DNA of 32,128 nt, from positions 1-32,128 of the forward strand of contig JANXVU010000124.1 of assembly GCA_025351485.1 (NCBI GenBank), given 5' to 3'. The notes beneath the pieces are model-generated. The model was not told the origin of the DNA. It did not search any database and saw only the letters and a list, made by a program, of their open reading frames with translations. Origin of the DNA: Candidatus Eiseniibacteriota bacterium (GTDB lineage Bacteria > Eisenbacteria > RBG-16-71-46 > JACRLI01). Below are positions 1 through 7,018 of the stretch, piece after piece (the stretch's first letter is position 1; each line of letters begins with the position of its first letter). Both the position numbers and the translations under genes were made by a program.

Positions 1-416
1 CGGGCCCGGGAGTCCATGCCCGACAGGCTCCCGCACAGGTCCAGGAACTCGCGCGCGGTGAGGTAGTCGTAGAAATAGGGATTCTCGGGCAGGTAGCCGA
101 GGGTCTTGCGCGCCTCGAGCGACCCCAGAGGATGCCCGAGCAGCGTGCCGGATCCCCCGCTGGGCCGGATCAGGCCCAGGATCAGCTTGATGGTGGTGGT
201 CTTGCCCGCCCCGTTGGGGCCCAGCAGTCCAAAAGTCTCGCCGCGCAACACGTCGAACGTGATGTCCTTGAGCCCGCCCAGGCGCTTGAGCGTCAGAGGG
301 TGACGAAACTCCTTGCGGAGGTTCTTCAGGCTGAGCAGGGCCGGCCGCATGGGCGTCACCGTGCCCATGGACGCAGGTCCGGGCAGCGGCGTGGGCGGCA
401 ACGAAGGGTTATTCAT
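1..416 (-). CDS. ABC transporter ATP-binding protein, N-terminal part (cut by window edge)
   Basis: About 138 N-terminal residues of an ABC ATPase are visible; the rest lies beyond base 1. The Walker A motif GPNGAGKT is at about residues 66-73, followed by TTIKLILGLIRP and a Q-loop region reading GYLPENP, with Glu where many families have Gln. That form is common in NatA/CcmA-type exporter ATPases. The ATG at 416 is preceded by AAGGAAC, a good ribosome binding site. The first 25 or so residues are Pro-rich and unlike the usual ABC start, so the ATG in frame at residue 17 is an alternative. The signature motif and Walker B are outside the window, so the substrate and the permease partner cannot be judged. 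It is divergent from the secreted-protein gene that begins at 619. ATPase identity is secure; the transport role is inferred from the family. Confidence 0.93.
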   Translation of the reverse strand, partial: MNNPSLPPTPLPGPASMGTVTPMRPALLSLKNLRKEFRHPLTLKRLGGLKDITFDVLRGETFGLLGPNGAGKTTTIKLILGLIRPSGGSGTLLGHPLGSLEARKTLGYLPENPYFYDYLTAREFLDLCGSLSGMDSRA

Positions 417-618
417 GTTCCTTGACAGCTCCCATTCGGGTGAATTCAGCCGGACCGGTGGCAATCGAGGCCAGGCTCATGGCGCGTACCGGGTTATCGG
501 CGGGATTCGGGTGGAGCCTTAGAGCGGGGTCCGCCCCATTCACTCGCCGGGCGGTCGCGCCGGGGTTACGTTGAGCCAAGCGGCGGCGGATGGGCGCTGC
601 GAGACGAAGGTTGGACTA

Positions 619-1656
619 ATGCGTAAACTACTCCGAATTACAGGTTGCTCCGCTCTCGTGGTGTTGGCGACCGCTGCCCCAACCTGGGCCGGCCTCAATG
701 CGGGCGCCGTGGCCCACGTCTACTGGCAGGCGGGCACCGACTCGGCCTTCCTCGGCCGGGACTCCGACTCCCCCACTCCCCAGATCCTGGTGACCTTGAC
801 CGGCGTCAGGAGTTTTCGCCGCGCGGATGTAATGGTCCACGTCACCAACCCCTTGGACGCGCTACCCCCGGCCTGGCACGTGGTGCCCGGCGGGTGCAAT
901 GAGAACGGAGGGGAGTTTCGGCCAGGAGGATTTGGTGGGACGATTTATCCGAGCCTGTTCACCTCCGGGGGCCCTGTTCCAAACCTTCTTACCACCCAGA
1001 ACGCCTTTTACTACCCGCCCTCGGCCTGGCCGTGGCAGGTTCCGGACGCGTTCACCGGTGTCGCATGGTTGTCCGCGGCCGGCGCCAGTGGCGTCCCCAG
1101 GGATCCCGGGCAGGAATACGCTCTATACGCGTTCAGGATTCACATGGAGGACTCGAGCTTCGCATGCCAGGGTGGCCCGCATCTCGGATCCCCGACCGAC
1201 GGAGTCCGCATTCAACCGGCACGCTGGGATCGCCAGACCGATCGCACCACCCTTGGACAGATCCAGCTGCTGGACACGAACAACGAAGTGGACATCGCCA
1301 CCGTGGTGACGGCCCCGCTCTACTGGAACCTGGTCCACGACACGTCGCTCACCTCGGTACCCCCGGGACAGCCCGGCCCCCTCACCCTGCCACGGCTGCG
1401 CGCCGTGCCCCAGCCCGCGATTGGTTCCATTCAACTGGAGTTTGAACTGCCGCGCGAGTGTGGCGCGTCCATCCAAGTCTTTGATCTTCAAGGTCGCAGA
1501 ATGAGCGGTGGGATGGCATCCAGAGTGTTTCCGGCGGGCCGGCACCAGTGGGCGTGGCGACTTGAAGGCTCACGGGGGTCTGTCAGCGGGGTTTACTTCG
1601 CGCGGATAGTCGCCGCCGGGCGCCAGGTAACGACGAGGTTCGTAGTGTTGCGATGA
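619..1656 (+). CDS. Secreted protein with FlgD-like / type-A-sorting-like C-terminal domain
   Basis: A 345-residue protein of unknown function. The ATG at 619 is preferred over an upstream in-frame start at 571 because it begins a clean signal peptide (MRKLLRITGC..., hydrophobic core, likely cleavage after TWA near residue 24) and has GAAGG about 9 bases upstream. ITGC resembles a lipobox but lies before the hydrophobic core, so I do not call it a lipoprotein. The middle has no motif I recognise. The last 80 or so residues look like the C-terminal domain seen on FlgD-Ig or type IX sorting proteins: SIQLEFELP, IQVFDLQGRRM, a GRHQWAW turn, then SGVYFARI and a closing RFVVLR. Such tails are frequent in secreted proteins of FCB-group bacteria. 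It stands alone on the plus strand, with a terminator 50 bases downstream. Export is well supported; the function is unknown. Confidence 0.8.
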   Translation: MRKLLRITGCSALVVLATAAPTWAGLNAGAVAHVYWQAGTDSAFLGRDSDSPTPQILVTLTGVRSFRRADVMVHVTNPLDALPPAWHVVPGGCNENGGEFRPGGFGGTIYPSLFTSGGPVPNLLTTQNAFYYPPSAWPWQVPDAFTGVAWLSAAGASGVPRDPGQEYALYAFRIHMEDSSFACQGGPHLGSPTDGVRIQPARWDRQTDRTTLGQIQLLDTNNEVDIATVVTAPLYWNLVHDTSLTSVPPGQPGPLTLPRLRAVPQPAIGSIQLEFELPRECGASIQVFDLQGRRMSGGMASRVFPAGRHQWAWRLEGSRGSVSGVYFARIVAAGRQVTTRFVVLR

Positions 1657-1703
1657 AGCCTAGGGTGCGGCCCCGAAGGTTCGGGCTCGAAACGGAACGA
1701 AAA

Positions 1704-1733
1704 GGACGGCGGGCCCTTGCGGGGCCGCCGTCC
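1704..1733. terminator. Bidirectional intrinsic terminator between convergent genes
   Basis: GGACGGCGG at 1704-1712 pairs with CCGCCGTCC at 1725-1733, and inner CCC/GGG pairs extend the stem around a TTGC loop. On the plus strand it is followed by TGCTTTTTCG, and on the minus strand by TTTTCG. It therefore serves both the secreted-protein gene ending at 1656 and the pilin gene ending at 1754. A close copy sits downstream of the other near-identical pilin. Confidence 0.85.
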
Positions 1734-1753
1734 TGCTTTTTCGCGACGGGGTG

Positions 1754-2158
1754 CTACTGGCCGCTGGTCAGCGAGAGCGAGAGCGGAGTGCCGGCCTTGT
1801 CGCCGCCGGTGATGGTGTAGTTGGTGGCGACTCCGACGTAGCCCACGATGCCGATCTTGTTGGCGGTGGCGTTCATGAACGAGTTGCCCAAACCCTGGGT
1901 CTGGTCAAACGGGTTCTTGAAGTTCTGCGGCAGACCGTTGGCAACGGTGTCGGCGATGGTCGTGTAGGTGCCGCTGTTCTTCACGCCAAAGTCCTCGGCC
2001 GCCAGCTGGAAGGTGTGCATGTTGGCCTTGACCGAGCCTTCCTTCGCACGGGCCTGCATGGCGATGAAGTTCGGGATCGCGATGGCGGCCAGGATACCGA
2101 TGATGACAACCACGATCATCAGCTCGATCAGCGTGAAACCCTTGGAATTGCGAGTCAT
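1754..2158 (-). CDS. pilA: Type IV major pilin-like protein, copy 1
   Basis: A 134-residue type IV pilin precursor. Residues 1-7 (MTRNSKG) form a class III leader cut by prepilin peptidase after Gly7. The mature protein begins FTLIELMIVV, with the conserved Glu5, and continues as the hydrophobic assembly helix through AAIAIPNF. The mature length is about 127 residues. There are no Cys residues, so the usual C-terminal disulfide loop is absent. The body has NMHTFQLAAED, FKNPFD and a GIVGY...YTITGG strand region. It differs from the copy at 3164-3568 by five substitutions (F57Y, T66S, Q88K, T124A, S127A). AAAGGAGC precedes the ATG. A sigma-54 promoter lies at 2313-2327, giving a predicted leader of about 143 bases, and a terminator follows. 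The pilBTCSR genes upstream make it a structural pilin; I cannot tell which copy is the main subunit. Confidence 0.93.
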   Translation of the reverse strand: MTRNSKGFTLIELMIVVVIIGILAAIAIPNFIAMQARAKEGSVKANMHTFQLAAEDFGVKNSGTYTTIADTVANGLPQNFKNPFDQTQGLGNSFMNATANKIGIVGYVGVATNYTITGGDKAGTPLSLSLTSGQ

Positions 2159-2312
2159 TGTCCGGCTCCTTTGATTGTGGCCTCTTGGTGCGCGAGTGGG
2201 GCCTCTTGGCTACGGCCCGCTTGTAGACCTGGCCTGACGTTTTGCGCTTCCTTGAACCATTTGCATACCGTGGCGACTGCTGCCACCTTCTTGGATCTGC
2301 GTACCCCATAGC

Positions 2313-2327
2313 GCAACCATTGTGCCA
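2313..2327 (-). promoter_or_regulatory. Sigma-54 (-24/-12) promoter of pilin copy 1
   Basis: Read on the minus strand this is TGGCACAATGGTTGC, a match to the sigma-54 consensus TGGCAC-N5-TTGC with GG and GC exactly 10 bases apart. Predicted transcription start is near 2301, about 143 bases before the pilin start codon. The neighbouring pilR encodes a sigma-54 activator. Confidence 0.85.
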
Positions 2328-2358
2328 CCGGACTTTGAACCGCCGCGTTCGGCCAATT

Positions 2359-2381
2359 CGTTACCCGGTCAGCCGTTACCC
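2359..2381. repeat. Short direct repeat upstream of pilin copy 1 promoter
   Basis: CGTTACCC occurs at 2359-2366 and again at 2374-2381, a period of 15 bases, about 60-80 bases upstream of the predicted start site. A binding-site role is only a guess. Confidence 0.4.
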
Positions 2382-2397
2382 CTGACGAGTCGCGAGT

Positions 2398-2409
2398 CGA
2401 GCCGGCTCG
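2398..2409. promoter_or_regulatory. Perfect 12-base palindrome upstream of pilin copy 1
   Basis: CGAGCCGGCTCG reads the same on both strands. Its centre is about 100 bases upstream of the predicted start site, a usual distance for a sigma-54 activator site. Its sequence does not match the palindromes upstream of pilB and pilin copy 2, and GC-rich palindromes arise easily here. Confidence 0.3.
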
Positions 2410-2672
2410 CACCCGGCGTGCCGCGTCGCATGTTGCCACCTTGCGGGCTGCCGAGAGGCAGATTGCACGCCGGGGACCGGGGACAGTGCATTTCATGTGC
2501 AGGGTGAACCGCGGCCTGGAAAGTTAGGAACGGGAGCCGAGGGGCAGGAAGAAAGTGCGGGACTCGTCAGAGCGCCAAGCCAGCCTGCTGGAATGGCGCG
2601 GAGACGTCGTCTTCGGAAGGTCTGCAGACTGCTGCCGGCGCCGGGGCGAGCGCCCGGGCCCGGATACTCAGT

Positions 2673-3086
2673 TCAGTTTCCGCCGATCAGGCGCAACGGC
2701 ATGGCGCTGCCGTCGCGCTTGCCCCCGGATATGGTGTACCCGGTGGCCGTGTCGGCGTTGGCCTCGTAGCCCACGATTCCGGCTTTGTCGGCCAGCGAGC
2801 TCTTCCACGAGTTCCCGACGCCGATGGATCCGTCGAAGGGATTCTTGAAGGTGTTGTTCAGCACGTTATTGGCCACCGTGGTGGCGGTCCCGTAGGCCCC
2901 GCTCTGGCGGACCGCGACGTCTTCGGCGGCCAGCTGAAACGTGTGCATGTTTGACTTGGTGGCGCCCTCGCGGGTCTGATTGACGATGTTCAGGTAGTTC
3001 GGGATGGCGATGGCCGCCAGGAGCCCGATCACCACGACCACGATCATCAGCTCGATGAGGGTGAAGCCATTCTTTCCTGCAGGCAT
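2673..3086 (-). CDS. Divergent type IV pilin-like protein between the two near-identical pilins
   Basis: A 137-residue pilin-like precursor. The leader MPAGKNG is cut after Gly7, and the mature protein begins FTLIELMIVVVVIGLLAA with Glu5. It shares NMHTFQLAAED, FKNPFD, GVGNSW, KAGIVGY and YTISGG with its neighbours but differs widely elsewhere. The ATG at 3086 is chosen over an in-frame start at 3155 because it places the leader correctly and has GAGGGGGG just upstream; the longer start would run through the terminator of the preceding pilin. There is no sigma-54 promoter of its own and only 77 bases after the upstream pilin, so it probably depends on read-through past the hairpin at 3115-3142. 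A minor pilin or alternative subunit is likely, but a secretion pseudopilin is possible. Confidence 0.88.
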   Translation of the reverse strand: MPAGKNGFTLIELMIVVVVIGLLAAIAIPNYLNIVNQTREGATKSNMHTFQLAAEDVAVRQSGAYGTATTVANNVLNNTFKNPFDGSIGVGNSWKSSLADKAGIVGYEANADTATGYTISGGKRDGSAMPLRLIGGN

Positions 3087-3114
3087 TTTCGGTCCCCCCC
3101 TCGCTTCATTCAAA

Positions 3115-3142
3115 GACGGCGGGCCCTTGCGAGCCCGCCGTC
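3115..3142 (-). terminator. Hairpin between pilin copy 2 and the divergent pilin
   Basis: GACGGCGGGC at 3115-3124 pairs with GCCCGCCGTC at 3133-3142 around an 8-base loop. On the minus strand only a short TTT follows, so termination may be partial. It resembles the terminator at 1704-1733. It sits between the stop of pilin copy 2 (3164) and the start of the next pilin (3086) and could lower expression of the latter. Confidence 0.7.
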
Positions 3143-3163
3143 CCTGGTTCTTCACGACTTTGG

Positions 3164-3568
3164 CTACTGGCCGCTGGTGAGCGAAAGAGCGAGCGGAGCG
3201 CCGGCCTTGTCGCCGCCGGTGATGGTGTAGTTGGTGGCGACTCCGACGTAGCCCACGATGCCGATCTTGTTGGCGGTGGCGTTCATGAACGAGTTGCCCA
3301 AACCTTTGGTCTGGTCAAACGGGTTCTTGAAGTTCTGCGGCAGACCGTTGGCAACGGTGTCGGCGATGGTCGAGTAGGTGCCGCTGTTCTTCACGCCGTA
3401 GTCCTCGGCCGCCAGCTGGAAGGTGTGCATGTTGGCCTTGACCGAGCCTTCCTTCGCACGGGCCTGCATGGCGATGAAGTTCGGGATCGCGATGGCCGCC
3501 AGGATTCCGATGATGACAACCACGATCATGAGCTCGATCAGCGTGAAACCCTTGGAGTTGCGAGTCAT
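3164..3568 (-). CDS. pilA: Type IV major pilin-like protein, copy 2
   Basis: A 134-residue pilin precursor with leader MTRNSKG and mature start FTLIELMIVV (Glu5), almost identical to the protein at 1754-2158. It has Tyr57, Ser66, Lys88, Ala124 and Ala127 where copy 1 has Phe, Thr, Gln, Thr and Ser. The ATG at 3568 is chosen because it gives the seven-residue leader and has GGAG upstream; an in-frame start at 3772 would add 68 residues encoded in the promoter and leader. The sigma-54 promoter is at 3721-3735 and the gene lies directly after pilR. That position, and the palindrome at 3814-3828, make it the best candidate for the PilR-controlled main pilin. Confidence 0.94.
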   Translation of the reverse strand: MTRNSKGFTLIELMIVVVIIGILAAIAIPNFIAMQARAKEGSVKANMHTFQLAAEDYGVKNSGTYSTIADTVANGLPQNFKNPFDQTKGLGNSFMNATANKIGIVGYVGVATNYTITGGDKAGAPLALSLTSGQ

Positions 3569-3720
3569 TGTCTGGCTCCTTGTTGAGTTGCCCTTGGGGG
3601 GGCCCGCTTGGGCCTCATCAGAAGCCCGCTTCGAAATGTGATCTGACGCTTCAAACTTCCCTTGACCGTCAGCTGTCTGTAGGCGACTTTCGTTGCCTTC
3701 CGCCTCTGCGTACTCCCATC

Positions 3721-3735
3721 GCAACCCCCGTGCCA
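3721..3735 (-). promoter_or_regulatory. Sigma-54 (-24/-12) promoter of pilin copy 2
   Basis: On the minus strand TGGCACGGGGGTTGC fits the sigma-54 consensus, with GG and GC 10 bases apart. Predicted transcription start is near 3709, about 141 bases before the start codon, almost the same as in copy 1. Confidence 0.87.
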
Positions 3736-3813
3736 GCTGCTCTCCAAATGGGTTCCGGGGGCCACTTCGCATCCGTTCAAGGTGTTACGTCCGGGTGGCG
3801 AATTTCAGAGTGA

Positions 3814-3828
3814 TTTGCAGACCGCAAC
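3814..3828. promoter_or_regulatory. Candidate PilR activator site upstream of pilin copy 2
   Basis: TTTGCAGACCGCAAC is an imperfect inverted repeat (TTGCAG-A-CCGCAA) centred about 111 bases upstream of the predicted start site. It matches, apart from one Y position and the spacer, the perfect palindrome upstream of pilB. Assignment to PilR is inferred from position and the shared pattern. Confidence 0.5.
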
Positions 3829-3869
3829 CCGCGCCGCATCTTGCGCCACCTGCATCCCTCGGCGTGGCG

Positions 3870-3879
3870 GTTTGCAAAC
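3870..3879. promoter_or_regulatory. GTTTGCAAAC palindrome
   Basis: A perfect 10-base palindrome containing TTGCA, about 165 bases upstream of the predicted start site of pilin copy 2 and just after pilR. It could be a second activator site or simply the loop region of the hairpin at 3866-3885. Confidence 0.3.
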
Positions 3880-3902
3880 TCCGCCCCCCCGGCGGCGGCC
3901 AA

Positions 3903-5309
3903 CTACGCCGCGACGTCGTCCTCGTGGTCCTGCTCGTGGCCCGGGTCCGCCCCGGCCTCTTTCTGCATGCCGTACGCCAGCAGCTTCCGGTACAGCGTGG
4001 ACGCGTTGATCCCCAGGATCTGGGCGGCGCGCTTCTTCTGCTTGTGCGTGTGCTCCAGCACCCGGATGATGTACTGCTTCTCCAGTTCCTCCAGGGTCAT
4101 GCCCGGACGATCGATCACCAGGCTGCCGCTCGAACTGGTCCCGCGAAGCACCTTTTCCGGGAGATCTTCCGGGCCGAGCACTCCCGACTCGTCCAGGATC
4201 ACGGCGCGCTCCATCACGTTCTCCAGTTCACGCACGTTGCCGGGCCAGTCGTACTTCATCAGCGACTCGATGGCTTCCTTGGAAACCGTCTTGGCCTCGC
4301 GGCCCACGCACATCTTCTTCAGGAAGTGGTCCACCAGCAGCGGCACGTCGTCGATGCGCTCGCGAAGCGATGGGAGCCGCACCGGGATCACGTTGAGCCG
4401 GTAGAACAGGTCCGCGCGGAACGCCCCCTCGGCCACCCTCTTTTCCAGGTCGGCGTTGGTCGCGGCCACCAGGCGCACGTCGATCTTGATCGGGCTGGTG
4501 CCGCCCACCGGGATGATCTCGCGCTCCTGCAGGGCCCGCAGCAGCTTGACCTGGGTGGCGGCCGGCATCTCCCCCACCTCGTCCAGGAAGAACGTGCCGC
4601 CCTCGGCCACCGTGAACATGCCCGCCTGGTCCTTGACGGCGCCGGTGAAGGAGCCCTTCATGTGGCCGAACAGGTTGCTCTCCAGCAGGTCCCGGGGAAT
4701 GGCGCCGCAGTTGATGCTTACGAAGGGGCCCTGCGAGCGGCGGCTGCGGTAGTGCACTTCGCGGGCGATCAGTTCCTTGCCCGTGCCGCTTTCGCCGGTG
4801 ATCAGGATGGTGCTCTCGGTCTCCGCGACCTTGTCCACCATCTTGAAGACCTTGACCATCTCGTCGCTCCTGCCGATGATCTCGCGCTCCTCGTGGCTCT
4901 TGCGCAGCTGCCGCTTGAGGTACACGTTTTCCGTGCGGACCTTGCGCATCTCGAGCGCGTTCTTGACCACCATCTTGATGTCGTCGTTCTTGGCGTTCTT
5001 TTCCAGGTACTGGAACGCGCCGCGATTGACCGCCTCGATGGCCGAGCGCTGGGAGGCAAAGGCGGTCATGATCACCACCGGGATGTTGGGGTCGATCTTC
5101 TTCACCGCCGAGAGCACTTCGAGGCCGTCCATTTCCGGCATCTTGATGTCGGTGATGACGACGTCGAACTCTTCCTCGCGCAACTTGTCCAGCGCCTCGG
5201 GCCCCGAGGTCACCGGAGTGACCAGGTAGCCTTCGCGACGCAGCATGATGGCCAGGAACTGGCACATGCTCTGTTCGTCGTCCACCACCAGAATTTTGTT
5301 CTGCGACAT
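3903..5309 (-). CDS. pilR: Sigma-54-dependent response regulator PilR
   Basis: A 468-residue NtrC-family activator. Receiver domain at about 1-120, with acidic pocket VVDDE and phosphorylated Asp54 (VITDIKMPEMDG). AAA+ domain at about 140-380, with Walker A GESGTGKE at 172-179, the sigma-54 contact loop GSFTGA at 219-224 and Walker B FFLDE at 240-244. A Fis-type helix-turn-helix near the C-terminus contains KKRAAQILGINASTLYRKL. GSFTGA, rather than GAFTGA, is to my knowledge also found in known PilR proteins. The ATG at 5309 is chosen over 5348 because GGAG lies 6 bases upstream and the receiver fold begins there. It follows pilS by 60 bases and precedes a pilin with a sigma-54 promoter. It should activate the promoters at 3721, 2313 and 11112 when phosphorylated by PilS. 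Confidence 0.94.
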   Translation of the reverse strand: MSQNKILVVDDEQSMCQFLAIMLRREGYLVTPVTSGPEALDKLREEEFDVVITDIKMPEMDGLEVLSAVKKIDPNIPVVIMTAFASQRSAIEAVNRGAFQYLEKNAKNDDIKMVVKNALEMRKVRTENVYLKRQLRKSHEEREIIGRSDEMVKVFKMVDKVAETESTILITGESGTGKELIAREVHYRSRRSQGPFVSINCGAIPRDLLESNLFGHMKGSFTGAVKDQAGMFTVAEGGTFFLDEVGEMPAATQVKLLRALQEREIIPVGGTSPIKIDVRLVAATNADLEKRVAEGAFRADLFYRLNVIPVRLPSLRERIDDVPLLVDHFLKKMCVGREAKTVSKEAIESLMKYDWPGNVRELENVMERAVILDESGVLGPEDLPEKVLRGTSSSGSLVIDRPGMTLEELEKQYIIRVLEHTHKQKKRAAQILGINASTLYRKLLAYGMQKEAGADPGHEQDHEDDVAA

Positions 5310-5369
5310 CGAGTTCTCCGTCTCTGGACAGGACATCCGTGCACTCATCCGTGGCCCCGGCCGCTTGCT

Positions 5370-7016
5370 CTAAGCGGCGCTCTTCAGGGGCAGCTCGACC
5401 ATCTCCCGGGGCAGCGACACCTGGAGCCGTGCCCCGCCGCCCTCGCGGTTTTCCGCGACAATCTTGCCACCGTGCCGCTCCACGACCTGGCGCGCCAGGG
5501 ACAGGCCCAGGCCGGTACCCTCCCGCTTGGTGGTGAAGAACGGCTCGAATATCTCTTTCAGGTGCTCGGGGCGGATCCCCGGGCCGGTGTCCTCGAACGC
5601 GACCGCGATTTCGGAGGCCGGGCCTTCCCCGATCGTCTCCAGCTTCAGGCGCAGCGTGCCCTGCTCGGGCATGGCCTCCAGGGCGTTCAGCCCGAGGTTC
5701 ACGAACACCCGCTTCATCTGTTCCAGGTCCACGCAAGCCAGGCCGGGCCCGTCCAGCTTCACTTCCACGGTCTGGCGCGCCTTGCGCTTGGGGTGGCACT
5801 CCAGGAGCCGGGCCACCTCTTCCAGCAGGCTGCCGACCTGGGTCTCGCCCGGGTGGATCTCTTCCATCCGCGCGAAGTCGAGCAACTCCCCGATGAACTG
5901 GTTGAGCCTTTCGCCCTCGAGCGTGATCAGGTCCATCAGGCGCCGGCTCTCGCCGGTGACCGCCGTGTCCGAGCGCAGCATCTCGATGCATCCGGTGATG
6001 GGGTTCAGGCAGTTCCGGATCTCGTGGGCGACGCCGGCCGAAAGCTCCCCGACCGCCGCCAGCGTGGCCATCCGCCTGGCCCGGCGGGCCAGCTCGCGCG
6101 ACTCGGTGAGGTCCTGGAAGATCGCGACCACTCCGCGCCGCGAGCCGTCGGCTTCCCGCAGGACCGAAGTCGAGACCCCCAGGGGAGCGCCATGATGGTT
6201 CCCCCGGATGATGTCGACTTCCGCCCTCAGGTGCACCCGGCCCCGCGACAGCGCCATCTCGATCATCCGACCGAACGGCCCGAGGCCCCTCGGGAGCGCC
6301 TCGGTGAAATGGCGTCCCATGCACGAGCGCGGCGGAAGGCCCAGGATTTCCTCGGCGGCCGGATTGCAGATGACCACCGTGCCGCTGCCGTCCACCATCA
6401 GAAGCCCGCTCGACATGCTCCGCACGATGCACTCGGTATCCAGTTGCAGCTGCTGCAGCCGGACTTCCGCGTCCAGGAGCGCTTCCCGCTGGGCCCGCGC
6501 GTGGTGCGCGAGCATTCCCGCCAGGGAGCCCACCGACAGGAACACCAGCGAGAGGACGCTGACCCGCGCCCAGTCCACGCCCTCGTAGGACCCGGTCGCC
6601 CTGGAAAACCACAGGGCCCCGGGATAGACCAGCGCCGAGAGCGATCCGCACAGCAGCCCGGAGCCGAGTCCCGAGCTGGATCCCGCCGCGGCCACCACCA
6701 GCAGGTAGAGCGGCGCAAACTGCTCCTTCTGCCCCCCGCCCCAGAGCAGCGCCGCGGTCAGCAGGCCCAGGTCGCCGACGTAATGGGCGGGCAGTTCAAA
6801 CTGCGCGCCGATACGCCGGACAAAGGTCCACTCCAGGGCGCTCAAGGCGACCCCGACCGCCGTAAGCCCGGCCAGGTTTCCCAGCGACCCGCTGGCGTGA
6901 GGTCCGATCAGGGTCAGGCAGCCGATCGAAACGATCAGGCCGAGCCGCACCAGGGCCGCCCCCACCCGTGGCCGGTCCTGCGGGGCGAGTTCCCGCAATA
7001 CCGACGGAACGATCAT
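5370..7016 (-). CDS. pilS: Membrane sensor histidine kinase PilS
   Basis: A 548-residue kinase. About six membrane segments fill residues 20-170 (for example LIVSIGCLTLIGPHA and VSVLSLVFLSVGSLAGMLA). A PAS domain follows at about 190-305 (MSSGLLMVDGSGTVVICNPA). The dimerisation/phosphotransfer domain has His331 in AHEIRNCLNPI, and the ATPase domain has NLGLNALEAM, EDTGPGIR and GTGLGLSLA. The H-box has Cys-Leu where HEIRNPL is usual. The ATG at 7016 lies 2 bases after the pilC stop with no strong ribosome site, so translation is probably coupled to pilC. Its position between pilC and pilR and its six-segment-plus-PAS layout fit PilS, which senses pilin level in the inner membrane in known systems. 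Confidence 0.92.
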   Translation of the reverse strand: MIVPSVLRELAPQDRPRVGAALVRLGLIVSIGCLTLIGPHASGSLGNLAGLTAVGVALSALEWTFVRRIGAQFELPAHYVGDLGLLTAALLWGGGQKEQFAPLYLLVVAAAGSSSGLGSGLLCGSLSALVYPGALWFSRATGSYEGVDWARVSVLSLVFLSVGSLAGMLAHHARAQREALLDAEVRLQQLQLDTECIVRSMSSGLLMVDGSGTVVICNPAAEEILGLPPRSCMGRHFTEALPRGLGPFGRMIEMALSRGRVHLRAEVDIIRGNHHGAPLGVSTSVLREADGSRRGVVAIFQDLTESRELARRARRMATLAAVGELSAGVAHEIRNCLNPITGCIEMLRSDTAVTGESRRLMDLITLEGERLNQFIGELLDFARMEEIHPGETQVGSLLEEVARLLECHPKRKARQTVEVKLDGPGLACVDLEQMKRVFVNLGLNALEAMPEQGTLRLKLETIGEGPASEIAVAFEDTGPGIRPEHLKEIFEPFFTTKREGTGLGLSLARQVVERHGGKIVAENREGGGARLQVSLPREMVELPLKSAA

Positions 7017-7018
7017 TT

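Larger units (their letters stand above)
1704..2327 (-). repeat. Duplicated pilin unit, copy 1 (terminator-pilin-sigma-54 promoter)
   Basis: Terminator, pilin gene and sigma-54 promoter occur in the same order and almost the same spacing at 3115-3735. The coding parts are almost identical, and the promoter core and terminator stem are clearly related. The leader of about 140 bases between promoter and start codon has diverged. This is best explained by a tandem duplication whose coding part stayed uniform through selection or gene conversion. Confidence 0.75.
2159..2672. other. Intergenic region upstream of pilin copy 1
   Basis: About 510 bases without a convincing gene. The part nearest the pilin (2159-2300) is the predicted long leader, with the ribosome site next to 2158. 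The sigma-54 promoter is at 2313-2327. Upstream of that are a direct repeat (CGTTACCC at 2359 and 2374) and a 12-base palindrome at 2398-2409. A weak relative of the TTGCAG-n-CYGCAA palindrome starts at 2441. Beyond about 2470 I see only unassigned GC-rich sequence up to the stop of the divergent pilin at 2673. No strong terminator was seen for that pilin. Confidence 0.6.
3115..3735 (-). repeat. Duplicated pilin unit, copy 2
   Basis: Counterpart of the unit at 1704-2327: hairpin, near-identical pilin gene, leader of almost equal length and sigma-54 promoter, in the same order. The TCTGCGTAC stretch beside the promoter is shared by both copies. Confidence 0.75.
3569..3902. other. Intergenic region between pilR and pilin copy 2
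   Basis: About 330 bases without a gene. From the pilin outward it holds the predicted 141-base leader, the sigma-54 promoter (3721-3735), the TTGCAG-type palindrome (3814-3828) and a GTTTGCAAAC palindrome (3870-3879). The second palindrome lies within a GGCGG...CCGCC hairpin (3866-3885). No run of T follows that hairpin, so it is a weak candidate for a pilR terminator. Confidence 0.6.

Noticed and set aside
422-450. Sigma-70 promoter with TTGACA at 422-427 for the plus-strand gene
   Set aside because: No acceptable -10 element lies 16-18 bases downstream, and the sequence overlaps the ABC gene's ribosome site on the other strand.
628-640. Lipoprotein signal (ITGC) in the secreted protein at 619-1656
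   Set aside because: The Cys lies at about residue 10, before the hydrophobic core, so it cannot be the lipidation site of a normal signal peptide.
2398-2409. CGAGCCGGCTCG as a definite PilR site
   Set aside because: It is palindromic and well placed but does not match the TTGCAG-type sites, and such GC-rich palindromes are expected by chance here.
1754-3568. Conductive (e-pilin) function for the pilins
   Set aside because: The pilins have about 127-130 mature residues with few aromatic residues, unlike the short aromatic-rich Geobacter pilin.
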